This document shows, piece by piece, positions 11,330 to 22,923 of a stretch of DNA of 64,000 bases. Every line of letters begins with the position of its first letter. Position 1 is the first letter of the stretch. Location of the stretch: NCBI GenBank assembly GCA_023159155.1, contig JAJNNX010000053.1:124001-188000 (forward strand), in the 5' to 3' direction. Below the pieces are notes generated by a model. That model had not been told where the DNA came from, did not search any database, and saw only the letters and a list, made by a program, of their open reading frames with translations. The translations under genes were made by a program, and so were the position numbers. This DNA comes from Ustulina deusta (Eukaryota; Ascomycota; Sordariomycetes; Xylariales; Xylariaceae).

Positions 11330-12282
11330 CCTTGATTTGCCGAGTGTTGGGGGTTCAGGTATGGATAATGTTTTCACCATAGCAGGTGGGAGCCAAGTCG
11401 CTGCGTGGAATGAGAAATAATGTCAGTAATAGTGTTTGAAAATTCCATCACGTATATTATACACTCACGAATAATGCGTCATGCGTTAGCGAGATGTTGA
11501 ACAAGAATGTGACCCTACCAAGACTGAAGGATCCGAGGGATTGATTCCCTTAGGGGTCCAAGAACACTAAATATTCGGTAGAGAAGCTCTGTGTTGTTGT
11601 ATTCGGAGAGACATAATATCCCTTAGAACTCTGGTACGTACCTAGGTAGTTGGTAGATTTATTGACCATCACAGATCCCCATCAGCAACCATTCCATAGC
11701 GCATTTCTACCCCGGGATATCCCCATCTCAAGCCCGCTAGCTTCTATGGGAGGTTACAAGACGACTTAGCTTTAGCTTTTACACACAATCATGCGGACCT
11801 CCAAATAGTGCACGCAATACCATAGGTATCTTGTAGGTAGACGTAGGATTCGGCCGTCTCGATACACCCACCGTAACTGTACTTAGGTACCATTGGGCTG
11901 CTCAAGGAACCAAGGCACGACGGTATCATAGCGGTAGACGGGAATGGTAGTTTAGACCTAGGCTCCGTGCAACACTGCGATCCAATCTTATGTTAATTGT
12001 GACTTAGCTAAGCTAACCAAGTCTCCAACTACCAAGCCACTATCTATCTCTCATGTGCTTACTTGTTCGGCCTTTCATGCAGTCTGTTTTTGAGCCCTTC
12101 CCCTCATGACGATAATTAAGTAAGTAAGTACTTAGGTAGGTATTCATTTCCAAGCCCTTTTCGAAGTGAGAAGAGAGTGGAAAAGAGAATAAAAAATCCC
12201 AAGAAAACCAAAGGGAAAACCAAGGAATACGACGACAAGAAAATTATTTCAATATCGTCATGCAAGAAGCTTCCCCTTCCCT
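11330..12282. other. Intergenic region between convergent desaturase and annexin genes
   Basis: No gene is supported here. The interval should hold the 3' UTRs of both neighbours. It contains several TAGGTA-type motifs, for example AAGTAAGTAAGTACTTAGGTAGG near 12118-12140 (written in pieces: AAGTAAGTAAG then TACTTAGGTAGG). No cleavage oxygenase or opsin relic was recognised. Confidence 0.5.
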
Positions 12283-14744
12283 CTATTCCCGCCGTCTGCT
12301 TCTGCTCCGCTCCCGACTCCGGCTATGATCCTTATGCTTAGAGTCCCGGACGAGCAACAATCCGTCGCTACTCTTACGACTATGGTGATGATGTCTTTCC
12401 TTCTCCCTCTCCTTCTCTTTCTCTTTTTCCTTCTCCCGCCTCCTCTCCTCTCGTTCTCGCTCTCGCTCCCTCTCCTTCTGCCTCTCGCGATCCATCTCCT
12501 TCTCCCTCTCACGCACGCGGTCCTCCTGCTCGCGAACCCGCGTCTCGGTAACTTTCTCGACGGCCTCGAACCGCTTGACCTCATCGGGCATGCGCGTGAC
12601 AACGAGCTGCTCGCAGAACAGCCCCCACTCACCGCTCGTGCCGTCACGCACCACGTCCGCGAGGTCCTCGTGGTATCGCTCGCGATACGCCTTCTTGATG
12701 GCCGCGAGGTGTCGCCGGTCCCAGTGGAAGCGCACGAGACGGCTGATGAGCAGCTCGCGTCGCAGGCCGTCTTTCCTGGACGCCGTCAACGCGTGGTGCA
12801 GGAGTAGGGCGTCTCGGACGGGCTTGTTGATGATGCCGTTGAGGACATGCGCTAGTAGCTCGCCCTGTGAAAGAAGTAAGTGACCGTTCGCGTAGGCAGT
12901 TCAGTATACTTGTGCCTTCAGAACGTAGGTAAATCGAATAAGAAAGACAAGAAGCGATGAATGAATCAACCTCTACAGAATGAAGGAAGCAGTCTTGAAC
13001 TTACGACTAGGTTCCCGCTCTTTCGAAGCGCATCCCGCGCGAAGTTGCTGTCGCATACTCTCTCGTATAGTTTGAGCACTTCGCGTAGATGCTGGTCGCT
13101 ACGGAGCAGCACGATCTGAATCATGGCGGTCTCGCCGCCCTTCTCGGCGCGAACCGCCTTATACAAGGCCTCGACGTCGTCTTCGACCAATCGACGCTCA
13201 ATGGGCAGGAGGCGTCCGTACGCGTCGCGGTCCTCCATGCGGCGCTCCTCTAAGACGAGCAAGACGGCCTTTTTGAACTTGTCCTCCTTGAGCTCCGTCC
13301 TCATGCACTGCACCAGCGAGTCCTTGTACTTCTTGTCGGAGAAGGCGTCCTTGATGTTGTGGATCTCGTCGTTGGTGCGACCCATGAGGCTTTCGATGAG
13401 GAGCTCACGGCGCGTCTTGTCGCCCTGATACCAGAAGTTGGCCCAGTAGGCATCCGACTCCCACTTCCCGAGGGCGGTGGCGTAGCAGGCCTTCATGAGC
13501 ACGGGGTCCTCATCCTTGAGGCGCAGTCGGATGTGCTTGGCGATGTTCACGCCGCGCTTGTCCGGACCGATCTTGACGAGTTTCTTGTACTGCGTCCGCA
13601 GCTCCATCACCTGCTCGTGCGTCAGCCCCGGCAGGATCTCGATCAGCGTGTCCGTCTTGGGTGCCCGGTGCTCGCCCTTGAGGGCCTGCGACAGACGCTC
13701 CGCGTCGTCCTCGGGGTCGTAGAACCGGGCCCGCCGTCGCGTCTTCTTCTCCCCGCCTTCACCGTCCGAGAGGCCGGGCGACAGTGGTTCGATAACGTCG
13801 GCTCCGCTCGCCCTGGGGCTGTGCGAGGCGAGAAGCAGCGGAGACGGCATCGGCGACGATTGCTGGTACGTTCCATGATACGACTCGAGGAGGGGAGAGG
13901 CAGGCGGCGCGCCACCGCTGCTGCTACTGTAGGAGAGCGACGCCGAATGGTGGCCCGTATTCACGCTCAGTGTGGACATGCGTGCGGTCGGGGGGTTAGG
14001 TGAATGATCCCTACGGCCGTAGCTCGAGGGTTGATTGGCAGTGAGTACATTGGGCGCCGAGGATCGAGGATCTGCGCCATAGGAGTTGCGGTGAGGCATG
14101 TGATATGCAGAGGGAGGGGCATTGGCGCTCGAGAACGTCAACTTCTCGTCAGGCTTGTCGTAAACCCACTGCCCCGGCATACTATAATTATGCGGAGGCT
14201 GCGGAGGCTCATGGCTGCTGGCGTTGGGCTTGGTGTTCGCCAAGGGCGCGACGCTACCGTAAGCCAGATGGTCCTCCTCCCTTTCCTTCTTGCGGCTCTT
14301 CTTCTCCTCGCGGCCATTGTCCGAGGGTTGTGGTTTGGATGCGTATTTGGCCGGCAGAAGGGCGTCGGCGCCCCGCCGGAGCGTATTTTGCACGACTTCC
14401 ACCACGTCTACATCGCCCTTTGACTTGCGAGGTTCTTGGGTCCTGGGATTGGCATACCGTGAGTCTACGTCGGGCATCGTGGGCATGTCAATCCCGTCGT
14501 GGCTGCGACTATAGTACCGCGACTCCTGGGTGGGAGAAGCTATGCGGTACGAGTCTCGCTGGCCGTTGCGAGGATAGTCGTAGGCAGGCCGTCGAGGGCC
14601 GGCGTCGTCGTAGCTGAAGCCCGCGGGCGGCGAGGGCATGCGGACGGCATTGAGGATCGAGGGCGACCCAGAGACGCGCTGCCGGTCACGCTCGCGATCA
14701 CGAGAGCGCCCACGCCCGCCATCATCGTCTCCGTGCACAGGCAT
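12283..14744 (-). CDS. Fungal annexin with long disordered N-terminus and charged RE/RS tail
   Basis: Annexins bind acidic membranes in a calcium-linked way; fungal members with this layout are of unknown cellular role. Two exons, 14744-13005 and 12864-12283 (intron 140 nt, GTAAGT...TTTCACAG), give about 773 residues. Residues 1 to about 360 are low complexity (RGRSRDRERDRQR, many Ser/Pro/Tyr). Residues about 365-668 contain four annexin-like repeats, beginning LIEILPGLTHEQVMELR; the fourth repeat is completed only by exon 2 (GELLAHVLNGIINKPVRDALL). Classical GxGT-type calcium loops are poorly conserved; GRTNDE in repeat 2 is the closest. The last ~100 residues are an extreme Arg/Glu/Lys run with a HHHH patch and a terminal SRSRERSRSRRR segment, which is unusual for annexins. 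I prefer the start at 14744 (MPVHGDDDGGRGRS) over 14801 because the family usually begins with such a DRGRS-like sequence. Confidence 0.85.
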
Positions 14745-16560
14745 ATTTGCAGTCTCGGCCAAGGAACAACAAGTTGTTGAGGCTCGTGACCACCGACTCA
14801 ATCGGTAGGATGGACAGCCAATGCAGTGGGTGCGCTACCTCGAATTGGTTCCTGGGAGAATAGGACCGAGTCCAGCGAATGAGATTAAATACTGCGGGGT
14901 AACAACTGTAGGGCTGGACGTGGGCTGTTGGATTCCCACATCGGTGGATCTGGCCGGGAGCTTGTAGCTTGGATGGCGGTGGATGCCCCACGATGTCCCT
15001 GGCCGCGGTGAGGCCGAGCTGCGGTGTCGTATAGGTGATGTACCTACTAGTAGGTGATGTAGGCGTGTGCAGGGCAGGTAGGCGGGTACTTTCTTGGATA
15101 CCACGCGGTCACCGTGTTACAACCACGCCAAAAATCAATGTCCCTTGCCTTGTGGTACCACACCAAGGTCTGCGCAATGTGGAAGGGAGGATGACGGGGG
15201 CGAGAGGAGCGGCGGGTGGCCAATATATAGGAGTCTCAATGAAACAAACAACCCCAGAATACCAAACGTGTGTAGAATGCTCGTCCCTACCGTGGGTAGA
15301 CCGATGGTCTCCAGATCATGGAGAAGCCGTGAGGCGCAGGATTCAATCGCCTTTCCCTTGCTGGAAGTCCCTATCCTCTCGAGCTCGAGGGAGGAAGCTG
15401 GTTGGCCGGTTGAGACGAGCTCCATCACGACTTGCATGTGAGGCGATCCTCTGCCAAGCAATTCTTTCTGCAGGGCCCGTCTTGGGGGCCAAAACCAGCG
15501 TCTAGTCATGGTCGGAGACGCATTATGGTCCCGTGCATGAACTCGCTCGTTGGTGTGTTTACGACCAACACGCCGCGTATTTGGGATAGCTAGGTATCTG
15601 GCGCTTTGCTGCTACAGCCTGGGCTTAGGCTTATTCCGTCGAGGAACGGGAAACGATTAGCCTCATTCATGGCAAATTGCTGGTCAGCTTTGCCCCGATG
15701 TCGGTGTAGTCTATGTCCGATGGAGAGGAGAAGAGAAGGCCGAAGCGATGACGCCAGTCGAGAGGACGGGGCAGCCAGTCAGCAGTCATCACATGATTCT
15801 TCCTGGCTGGATGTCATTTGGTGATCCGAGCATGAGACACGGCAATAATAATGAATGCGTCGGCCAATGCGAGCCACCATCGTGCGCAGGCTGAGGAGCG
15901 CACACACCCACGTACCGAACTTCTTCAATGATGCACGAGGAACACCGCTTGCCCCGGCGCACTGTTGAACGTGTCCCGTTGTCGTGTTCCAGTCAGAGCC
16001 AACAGTCCGAGTCTGGAACACGACTGCGCGGCTGCTTGCATCTATCGAGATAGCGGACCTGCTTGGAAGTGGACCATGGACACGGCACTCGTCATGATAA
16101 ATGTCATCATTAAAAACACATATGAAACGTGCGTAAATCTGCTTCGCTCGTCGACTTCGCGGCGGGCCTAAAACAAAACAGCATTGTGTTCATGCAACAC
16201 GCGCATTGATGGCGCGTTGACGACACTCCCTACTCGCAACGGCTGCTTCACTTTTTCCACAGGCAGGCATACATTGTCAAGGAGTTGTTGGACCGCTATT
16301 CAAGCTTGTAATGATGCCAATCCCTGCCTACGGGATGATTGATGCAGCTCGTTCTTCTTGACTTGAGTCATGATAATATGTATTATGCCTTCAACGCCAA
16401 GAAAGCCCTAGCGGTTTTCTATCAAATCATGATGTTGGTTCTCTCTGGCCACGCGCGTATGAAAACAGCCACCAGCGCGAAATGCTAACTCATAATCCCA
16501 AACGCCAGCGCATGAAACCTACAGCTTCTTGAATATACAGTCATCGCCTCGTCAGTACCA
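14745..16560. other. Intergenic region upstream of the annexin gene
   Basis: It holds the annexin promoter and the 3' flank of the membrane-protein gene that follows. Open frames on both strands (for example 15035-15505) have no recognisable domain. I see no RNA gene or mobile element. Confidence 0.5.
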
Positions 16561-17400
16561 TTACCTCGTCGTCGCCATCTCGACTTTCGCAGCCTCTCGT
16601 TTACTCTCACCAATTGCTCCGATCATCGGTCCGCAGGATGCGCACGGTTTCCGTACCAAATCCTCCTTGCTCGGCACTTCGTCATTCTCTAAATAGATTG
16701 GACCGTGGCCGGATCGGAAGCGGCGAACTCTGAAGACCAAGATTAGCCTCGACGTACATGTACATGCATCACTCTAGGTGTTCTCTCAATAAGGCGAGTC
16801 TTACCTTGCGGCGACCGGTTTCCACAGCTCGATGACAAGTACGACGGCAATGAAACAGAGTACGAGGCTCACCACGAGCATATCCGTATTGACTCGCACG
16901 CGATGATAGTGTAGAGTCTTGTCGGTAGTGAAACAGGGGAGCCAGATGGTTGCCTCGCTCGATGCTTTGGTCTCCCACTCCACAATGGTTGCTTCTGGTT
17001 CCCAATCCCCCGTGCTGGCCCTCGTTTCCTCTCTGACAATGCTCGATTCGGAGAATGGCGACTTGTTGGTCAAACGGTGGGCTAGTGATGCAAGGTAGGA
17101 CTTGGGCTTCTTGGGGTTGTCAGAAGATTTCTTTGGCGATGGCTTGGCGATGCCAGCGGACGATAGCTGATGTTGACCATTGCTAGGGTGTATCCCCTGT
17201 ACATTTGATGCCTTCTTCCCGGATGCTTTACTCGGCGGGCCGATTGGGGCCTTGATTGGCAGCTTGATTCTTGGCTCCTGTCGCGGACCGGAGTTGGACA
17301 GGTCAGCTCGGCCGGGGACCTTGTCTAGGATAGTGGATATCGGGGCTGCGATAGCACATGACGAGAAAGCCAGAAAGTAGAGAGTGGCTGATAGTTTCAT
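16561..17400 (-). CDS. Hypothetical single-pass membrane protein with signal peptide (two exons)
   Basis: I do not recognise the family. Exon 1 is 17400-16805 and exon 2 is 16729-16561, with a 75-nt intron (GTAAGA...GGTCTTCAG, CTAAT branch-like site). Splicing replaces a stop just after residue 199 with 56 further codons, giving 254 residues. Residues 1-19 (MKLSATLYFLAFSSCAIAA) look like a cleavable signal peptide. Residues about 20-165 are Ser/Lys/Pro-rich and probably extracytoplasmic. Residues 174-192 (MLVVSLVLCFIAVVLVIEL) form one transmembrane helix, followed by a basic cytosolic tail with a CASC motif. The frame stays open upstream of 17400 but only the ATG at 17400 opens a signal peptide, so I chose it. 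Sequence signals for exon 2 are good (long open frame in phase, ends at TAA), but without homologues or transcripts the model remains a prediction. Confidence 0.6.
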
Positions 17401-20400
17401 GACTGGCAGTTTTGCAGTTTTCCAAGCGACGAAAGAAAGCGGCGCAATGTGTCGTCGGTAAAGAAGGTAGAGAAGGGAGACAAGGGATGAGTGTTTCTTG
17501 GTTCCAAGGGGTAAGGAGTAAAGTAGCAGTTGGCGAGTACGTGAAGTGAAGTGAGCGAGGATGAAACTGCAGTGTCGTAGGTATTCTGTGGGCCGCACAA
17601 ATGCTGAGGAGCGAAGCAGCTGAAGTCTGCAATTCGCCTTTGTTGGTTGCAGATGGTTCTCTGCTGTGTGGTGGCTGCGGACACTGACACCGACACCGTG
17701 GCGGCTAAAATACCGACAGACAGACACAAAGACCAGGAGAGATCGGATTGGGTGGGATGGAATGGGATGATCTACCTGCCGGTTGGTGTGTAAGTAGTTG
17801 GAGGGCGATGTCCGGTTAAGCAAAAGAGGAGTAGGTGCAGTGTGCTTGTTTAAAAAACAAAAACAAAAAAAAAATGGTGTGGGTGAGGTCAGATCGGTAG
17901 AGGTCGGCAGAGAGAGATATACCTGCAGTTGATGTGACGGACGAGTAAGGTAAGTTGGGTTAGACAAGACTCGAACGAGATGGGATGGAGGGCTAAACAT
18001 GTAGCATGTATCATGTATCATGTGTCATGTGCGCGGGGATGTGAGGTAAGGCATGATGTATGTAGGTATGTACGTACGTAGATAGGTAGGTAAGAACGCG
18101 TAAATGTATATGTCTACAGGTGCTGTCAAGCAACCTTGAATGGACGGCTGGGTGGACGGATGGCCGGGGATGGATGGATGGATGAATTAGATATGCGATA
18201 TACATACATACACTACCTAAATACACTACATATGCATGCAGACCTTGTTTCGTTTGTTTGCTCACCAGCACCAGCTGCAGCGCGTGAAGTCCTTCCCTTC
18301 ATCGAGAATAAGGAATCTGACGCTGGTGCCAGGACAAGGGAAAGGACTAGTTCCGCGCTACACTTATTATACCATACTTCAACAGGTAACCTTTGTTAAG
18401 TCACTCTCGACTAGCCCGGCCGACTCGAGATCGCCAAAGGCCTAGACTACCCAGGCATCTACCAATATGTCTCTCCTCTATAAGAGAAGAGAAATCAGGG
18501 TCGAGGTAGCGAGGTACCTGATCGACAATTTGGGGTTATTGACAGGGTTGAGGGAGACATCGGATGCAACCCATAGGTCCAATTGGGATTCCCACTAACA
18601 CGCTGGTAATATCGACCGACTGCCTATATGTAACATAGCCCCCCCCCCGCCGGTCCCCCTGTAATGCGCGCGTGTGCTAACGGTAACATGAAGCGAGCTT
18701 GAACCAACTGTCGGGGAGAATCACGGTTTCAAGAGGGTGGACCAGGTTCCCGCCCTGTCCGGCATCCCGTCCTGGATTGATTATCATTAATTCACCTTCG
18801 GCCGTAGTGAAGAACACCGGGGATCCGCGCGGTACCTATACTACAGTGGTGCAGATCCAAGTTTTATGTTTGTGTTATTGGATAATGATTTCCAGAGTCG
18901 CGATACCCGCCATCAAGGCTGCCTACATATAGATTCTTAGGCAGGCATTATGCAGGCTAGTAGTCGACGCATGCCTACTATAACTCAGTTCCTACAGACA
19001 CGGATGTATTGGATGGCCTGGACTCCCAGCCGCCATACCTAGTGTGCTGTATGCGCTGTCTGGCGCATGGTGTGTGTATAGGTATGTCGATTACCCCAAA
19101 CGTAGAACATACCGAGATAGCGTCTTGGCTCCGGTTGCTGCCGTGATCTCGGATAGGATCTTGGCAGGCACTTCGTTGAACTAACAGCATTGTACCGACG
19201 TGATTTTGTAGAATTCATTCTCTGAGTGCCTGGGAATGATGCGTACAATAAACCACGAACAGAAATCCAACACGGTTTTGCATTGGCCATACAACGCATC
19301 GGGTATGTACCTACATGGTAAATAAAGTAAGCTACCTAAGGTAAGGCACGTCGAGTCTCGTACCCCACTAGTGATGGAGGATTCTGCTCGTATCCGGCAG
19401 ACCCCGTAAGGCACAGCCTTCTTGGCGCAGCAGACCCAGCAGATCCAGCAGACTTACACTAGCCGCATGGCTGAGGCTATGCACTTTCTACACTGCTTAC
19501 TTACAGTGCCGAGGCCTCTAGATAGCGTACAGAATGGTTTACCTGGTAGCCGTCTTCGTAATTCTCCTCCAGCTATGTTTTCTGAAGCCCACTGCACTTA
19601 CCACGTACACATCTCTCGTGTACTCCACAATGCACAATGCCATGAAGCATCCCAGTCGAAGTGATCCAAAAACTGGCGAGGGAAATAATGTATGATTGTG
19701 GGTCCCAATTACTTACCTAATTACGTCAACATGGAAGATTGGAGACGGGATGACGACAACATTTACTAAGTTTTGAGCAATGAACGCGATAGCAATACCC
19801 ACCCAACGAACGATGTTGCCATCATGGACACGAATTGCAACATGGGTTCGACTCCCCTCAATCCTATGTTGCGTATGTATGTTGCGACTTATGCGCCGAC
19901 CGAAGATCTGATTGGGGCTCTTCTGCCGTTCTTGGGTGATGATGGGTTAAGTTGAGACGCGGCGACCTCTCGATACTCAATCCACTCCGCTTGGAAACTT
20001 GTTGCTCTCCTGACAATATCCACCCCAACATAGCCAGCCATCTTCCTATCACACTCCTTTTCACCTTGTTTCAACTAGGCAGACACAGAGAGATGCCGAT
20101 CAGAATCCCTCCACTACGCCTAGGAGGGCTGCTACGACGGCCTGCGTCATCCGAGTCGCCAATTCAAGGGTCATTCTCTTGACAGGTTTGGGATTTCATT
20201 AAACTAACGAACTGTTTAGTGTATACTTGCGAGTCATGAACTGGATATTCTATTATTACCGGCACGTCGCTCCTCCACTATTTCAAGCTTGCGTAGCGGT
20301 ATGTTGTCGATCTATCACTTAGCTTGCGCGTCCGTCAAGAGACGCATTTTGGCCGGTTCATAATCTATAGTCTGGATATGGTGTTTACTCCTTGCGTAGT

Positions 20401-21352
20401 CTTGGGAAGCGGCAGCAGTAAAAGCTACGTCTCGTAATAGGTATTGGTAAAACCCACCTAGCTATGTTGCATAGCCCGGGACCTATTAAGATGGGTATAG
20501 ATGCGTCTCCTAGTACCTATCCTATAGACTAGAGTATAGTAGGCTATGTGTTTGCACAATTGCTCGTTATTCGAGTTGACCACTCCACCAAGCATGTAAT
20601 TTCCTCCTGAATTCAGAATGCGAAAAGTCTTCTCAGTTCTTGTTGGGAGGGTACGGGGGAGTGCCCAGATAATCCCTCACAGTGGATGTCTTTGTCAATT
20701 AGGTAGTCTCCATCTCTTCTATAACTTCAATATAGTATTCCTACAACGTTCTCTTTTTTTAATTAAGTATTCGCTGCCATTTCACTTTTCTATGCCATAG
20801 TTACTTATTAGCCTACCACAAATGACAGACTACTTATCTAGGTAGGATATATATATATACTATAGGTATGTATGGTCGACCCGTTTCTGAAAGATATACA
20901 AACGCCCACCTTGGCGTGATGTCAGTGGATGCTTGGCAACACGGGAGATGTCAGGCTTTTACCTATTCAGGATTCGGTTCAGGTCTTGTTTCGGGCTCAA
21001 GGCCCAGGGGATTTCGACTACCTACACTACCTTAGATACCTTAGGTAGGTATGAGGCAGGTTAAGTGTTCTGCCGGTAGGTACTTACCTAAGGTAGTTAT
21101 AATTAGTACCTCTCCGTAGGGCACCTGTAGGTAGGTGCTGGCTTGATGACCGTTTGTTACCCCACCAATATCCCCCATAGACTAGGTACCACTTAGGCAC
21201 CTCGATACGCCAAGCTTTGCTGTTGGGCAGGTGAGACACCTTCTCCCACGTCGTCTAATATAGCCTGGATAATTCAACTTCTCCGCCCCAACTGACACCA
21301 CCTAGCCATGGATACCTACTTCGTGCAATCAACGTAGCCTGCAGCGGGAAAC
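17401..21352. other. Long intergenic region (about 4 kb) with simple repeats
   Basis: Only short, overlapping open frames with no recognisable domains occur here. It holds promoters for the membrane-protein gene on the left and the PIG-C gene on the right. Simple repeats occur near 18061-18093 and 18168-18184. The last 400 bp before the PIG-C gene is packed with TAGGTA/TACCTA motifs (about 21020-21140). I see no RNA gene. Confidence 0.5.
18061..18184 (+). repeat. Simple-sequence repeats (GTAGGTAT/GTAC-type and GGAT)
   Basis: A run of GTAGGTA, TACGTACGTA and TAGGTAGG units spans 18061-18093, and four GGAT units lie at 18168-18184. These are ordinary microsatellites seen directly in the sequence. 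Confidence 0.8.
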
Positions 21353-22923
21353 ATGGCCAATCCTTCACTCCCTGCACGGGATCGGCCCTACGCGGGCTTG
21401 ACGCGCTCCGCCACGGCCCCGATCGAGTTGCCGTCTCCTCGTTCGGCGCGCTCCCACCTCGCCCCTGAAGATGCCTTCACCTCCCAGTCGTCTCCACGCC
21501 GCGATCGCGCCGCCGTAGTTCACGACTCGGGCACCGACCCGCCGCCGAGGGCCAGAGCCAAGCTCGAGAGCCGGAGCCGGAGCCGGAGGAGGAGGCGCAA
21601 TTGGAAGAAACTGCTCTGGGTCAGGCAGTCCTGTATGCCTTGCCTTCGTCGCCTTGCCTTCGTCCCTTCACCGTCACCCGCTGCATTCCCTCTCCCGTCC
21701 CTGTCTCAACTAGCCGCTCATGCCGTCGCTCGCACGGTCGCTCACATCTCCCTCTTGTAGATCCGGACAACTACACAGACCAGGCCACCTTCCTCGAGAA
21801 CCTCCAACGAAACCCCCGGCTCCAGCCCTACGAGTTCTGGCCCCTCGTCGCCGATATCAGCGTCATCCTGCAGCAAGTCTGCTCCGTTACCATATTCGTC
21901 GTTTGCTTCGTGGGTATTTTCCAGGAGCGCGTTTCGCCCGTCTCTGTTGTTGGCTGGGGCAGCTTCGCGACATTCGTTGGCTGGCTGATATGGGACAATT
22001 GGGTCGGTTTGGAAGACGAAGATGAAGTGTTGCAAAGGCGTCGCAGTAATCGCAACCGCGCTGCGAGGGAGCAGCCGAGCCGACGTGATCGTCCCCCGTC
22101 TTCCGTCATCGGACTCTCGTCGTCCGCTGCCGGTTCTGTGACCAACCTAGCAGCCGCGGAGCGTGCGTCTCCCCAGATAGCCATCCACCAGTCTCGTTCT
22201 ACCTCGGCCCTCTCTCTCCAGTCGGGCATATCACAGGCCAGCAATGCAGCCCGGCAGCCCAATGATCCGTCTGACGAGCCCAAGCACCGGTCTTCATCCC
22301 CCGCCCCAAGCGGCCGGACTGCTCTGCGTTTGGGCACCATTAAGTCGGCTGTTCTCATCTACTCCACTCTCCTGGGTCTGTCGCCCATTCTTAAGTCCCT
22401 CACACGTTCTACCTCGTCCGACAGCATTTGGGCCATGTCTTTCTGGCTACTTGCCATAAACATCTTCTTTTATGACTATTCGGGAGGCGTGGGCGTTAAG
22501 TTCCCTGCCTCGCTTTCCACCAACGCCGCCCTCATGGCATCGACCGTGTTGGCTTCACGACTTCCTTCCACTGGACAAGTGTTCAGCCTCACCCTTTTTA
22601 GTATCGAAGTTTTCGGGCTCTTTCCCGTATTTAGGCGGTATGCCAGGCATCAGAGCTGGCGATATCATGTTGCCCTTTCCATCATGCTTGTAATAGGAGC
22701 CGGCGTCGGGGTGGGAATGATACTGGGCGGCGAGAAAGACGCCGCCTCGAGGTGGAAGAGCGGCTTGTTGGGCGTGCTTGTCGCTGTTCTCATCGCCATA
22801 GTCGCCATAGGCGGTTGTAGCTGGTGGCTGATTTCATTACAGAAGTACAAAAACGCCATCAATGGGCCCTGGGACCAAGCACGGCCCATAATTATTAGTC
22901 GCAGGCTGTGGGATGACGATTAA
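21353..22923 (+). CDS. gpi2: GPI-GlcNAc transferase subunit Gpi2 / PIG-C
   Basis: Subunit of the ER-membrane complex that transfers GlcNAc to phosphatidylinositol, the first step of GPI-anchor synthesis. Two exons, 21353-21632 and 21761-22923 (intron 128 nt, GTATGC...CTTGTAG), give 480 residues. The junction creates RQSYPDNYTD, matching the invariant RQ.(F/Y)PDNY motif of PIG-C at about residues 90-99. Further family sequence follows: the first hydrophobic pair (ISVILQQVCSVTIFVVCFVG), FFYDYSG, LSTNAALMASTVLASRLPS, and near the end NAINGPWDQARP. Six to eight membrane helices are visible. It is longer than the human and yeast proteins because of a disordered Ser/Arg-rich N-terminus (1-85) and a Ser/Ala-rich insertion of roughly 90 residues after the second hydrophobic segment, common in filamentous fungi. 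The ATG at 21353 is the first in frame. Confidence is high. Confidence 0.93.

Noticed and set aside
17401..18021. Extension of the membrane-protein frame upstream to an ATG at 18021
   Set aside because: The added 207 residues are low-complexity and would bury the signal peptide internally; the ATG at 17400 fits better.
19852..19865. GGGTTCGACTCCC, a tRNA T-loop-like sequence
   Set aside because: The 60 bases upstream give neither a D-arm nor a matching acceptor stem.
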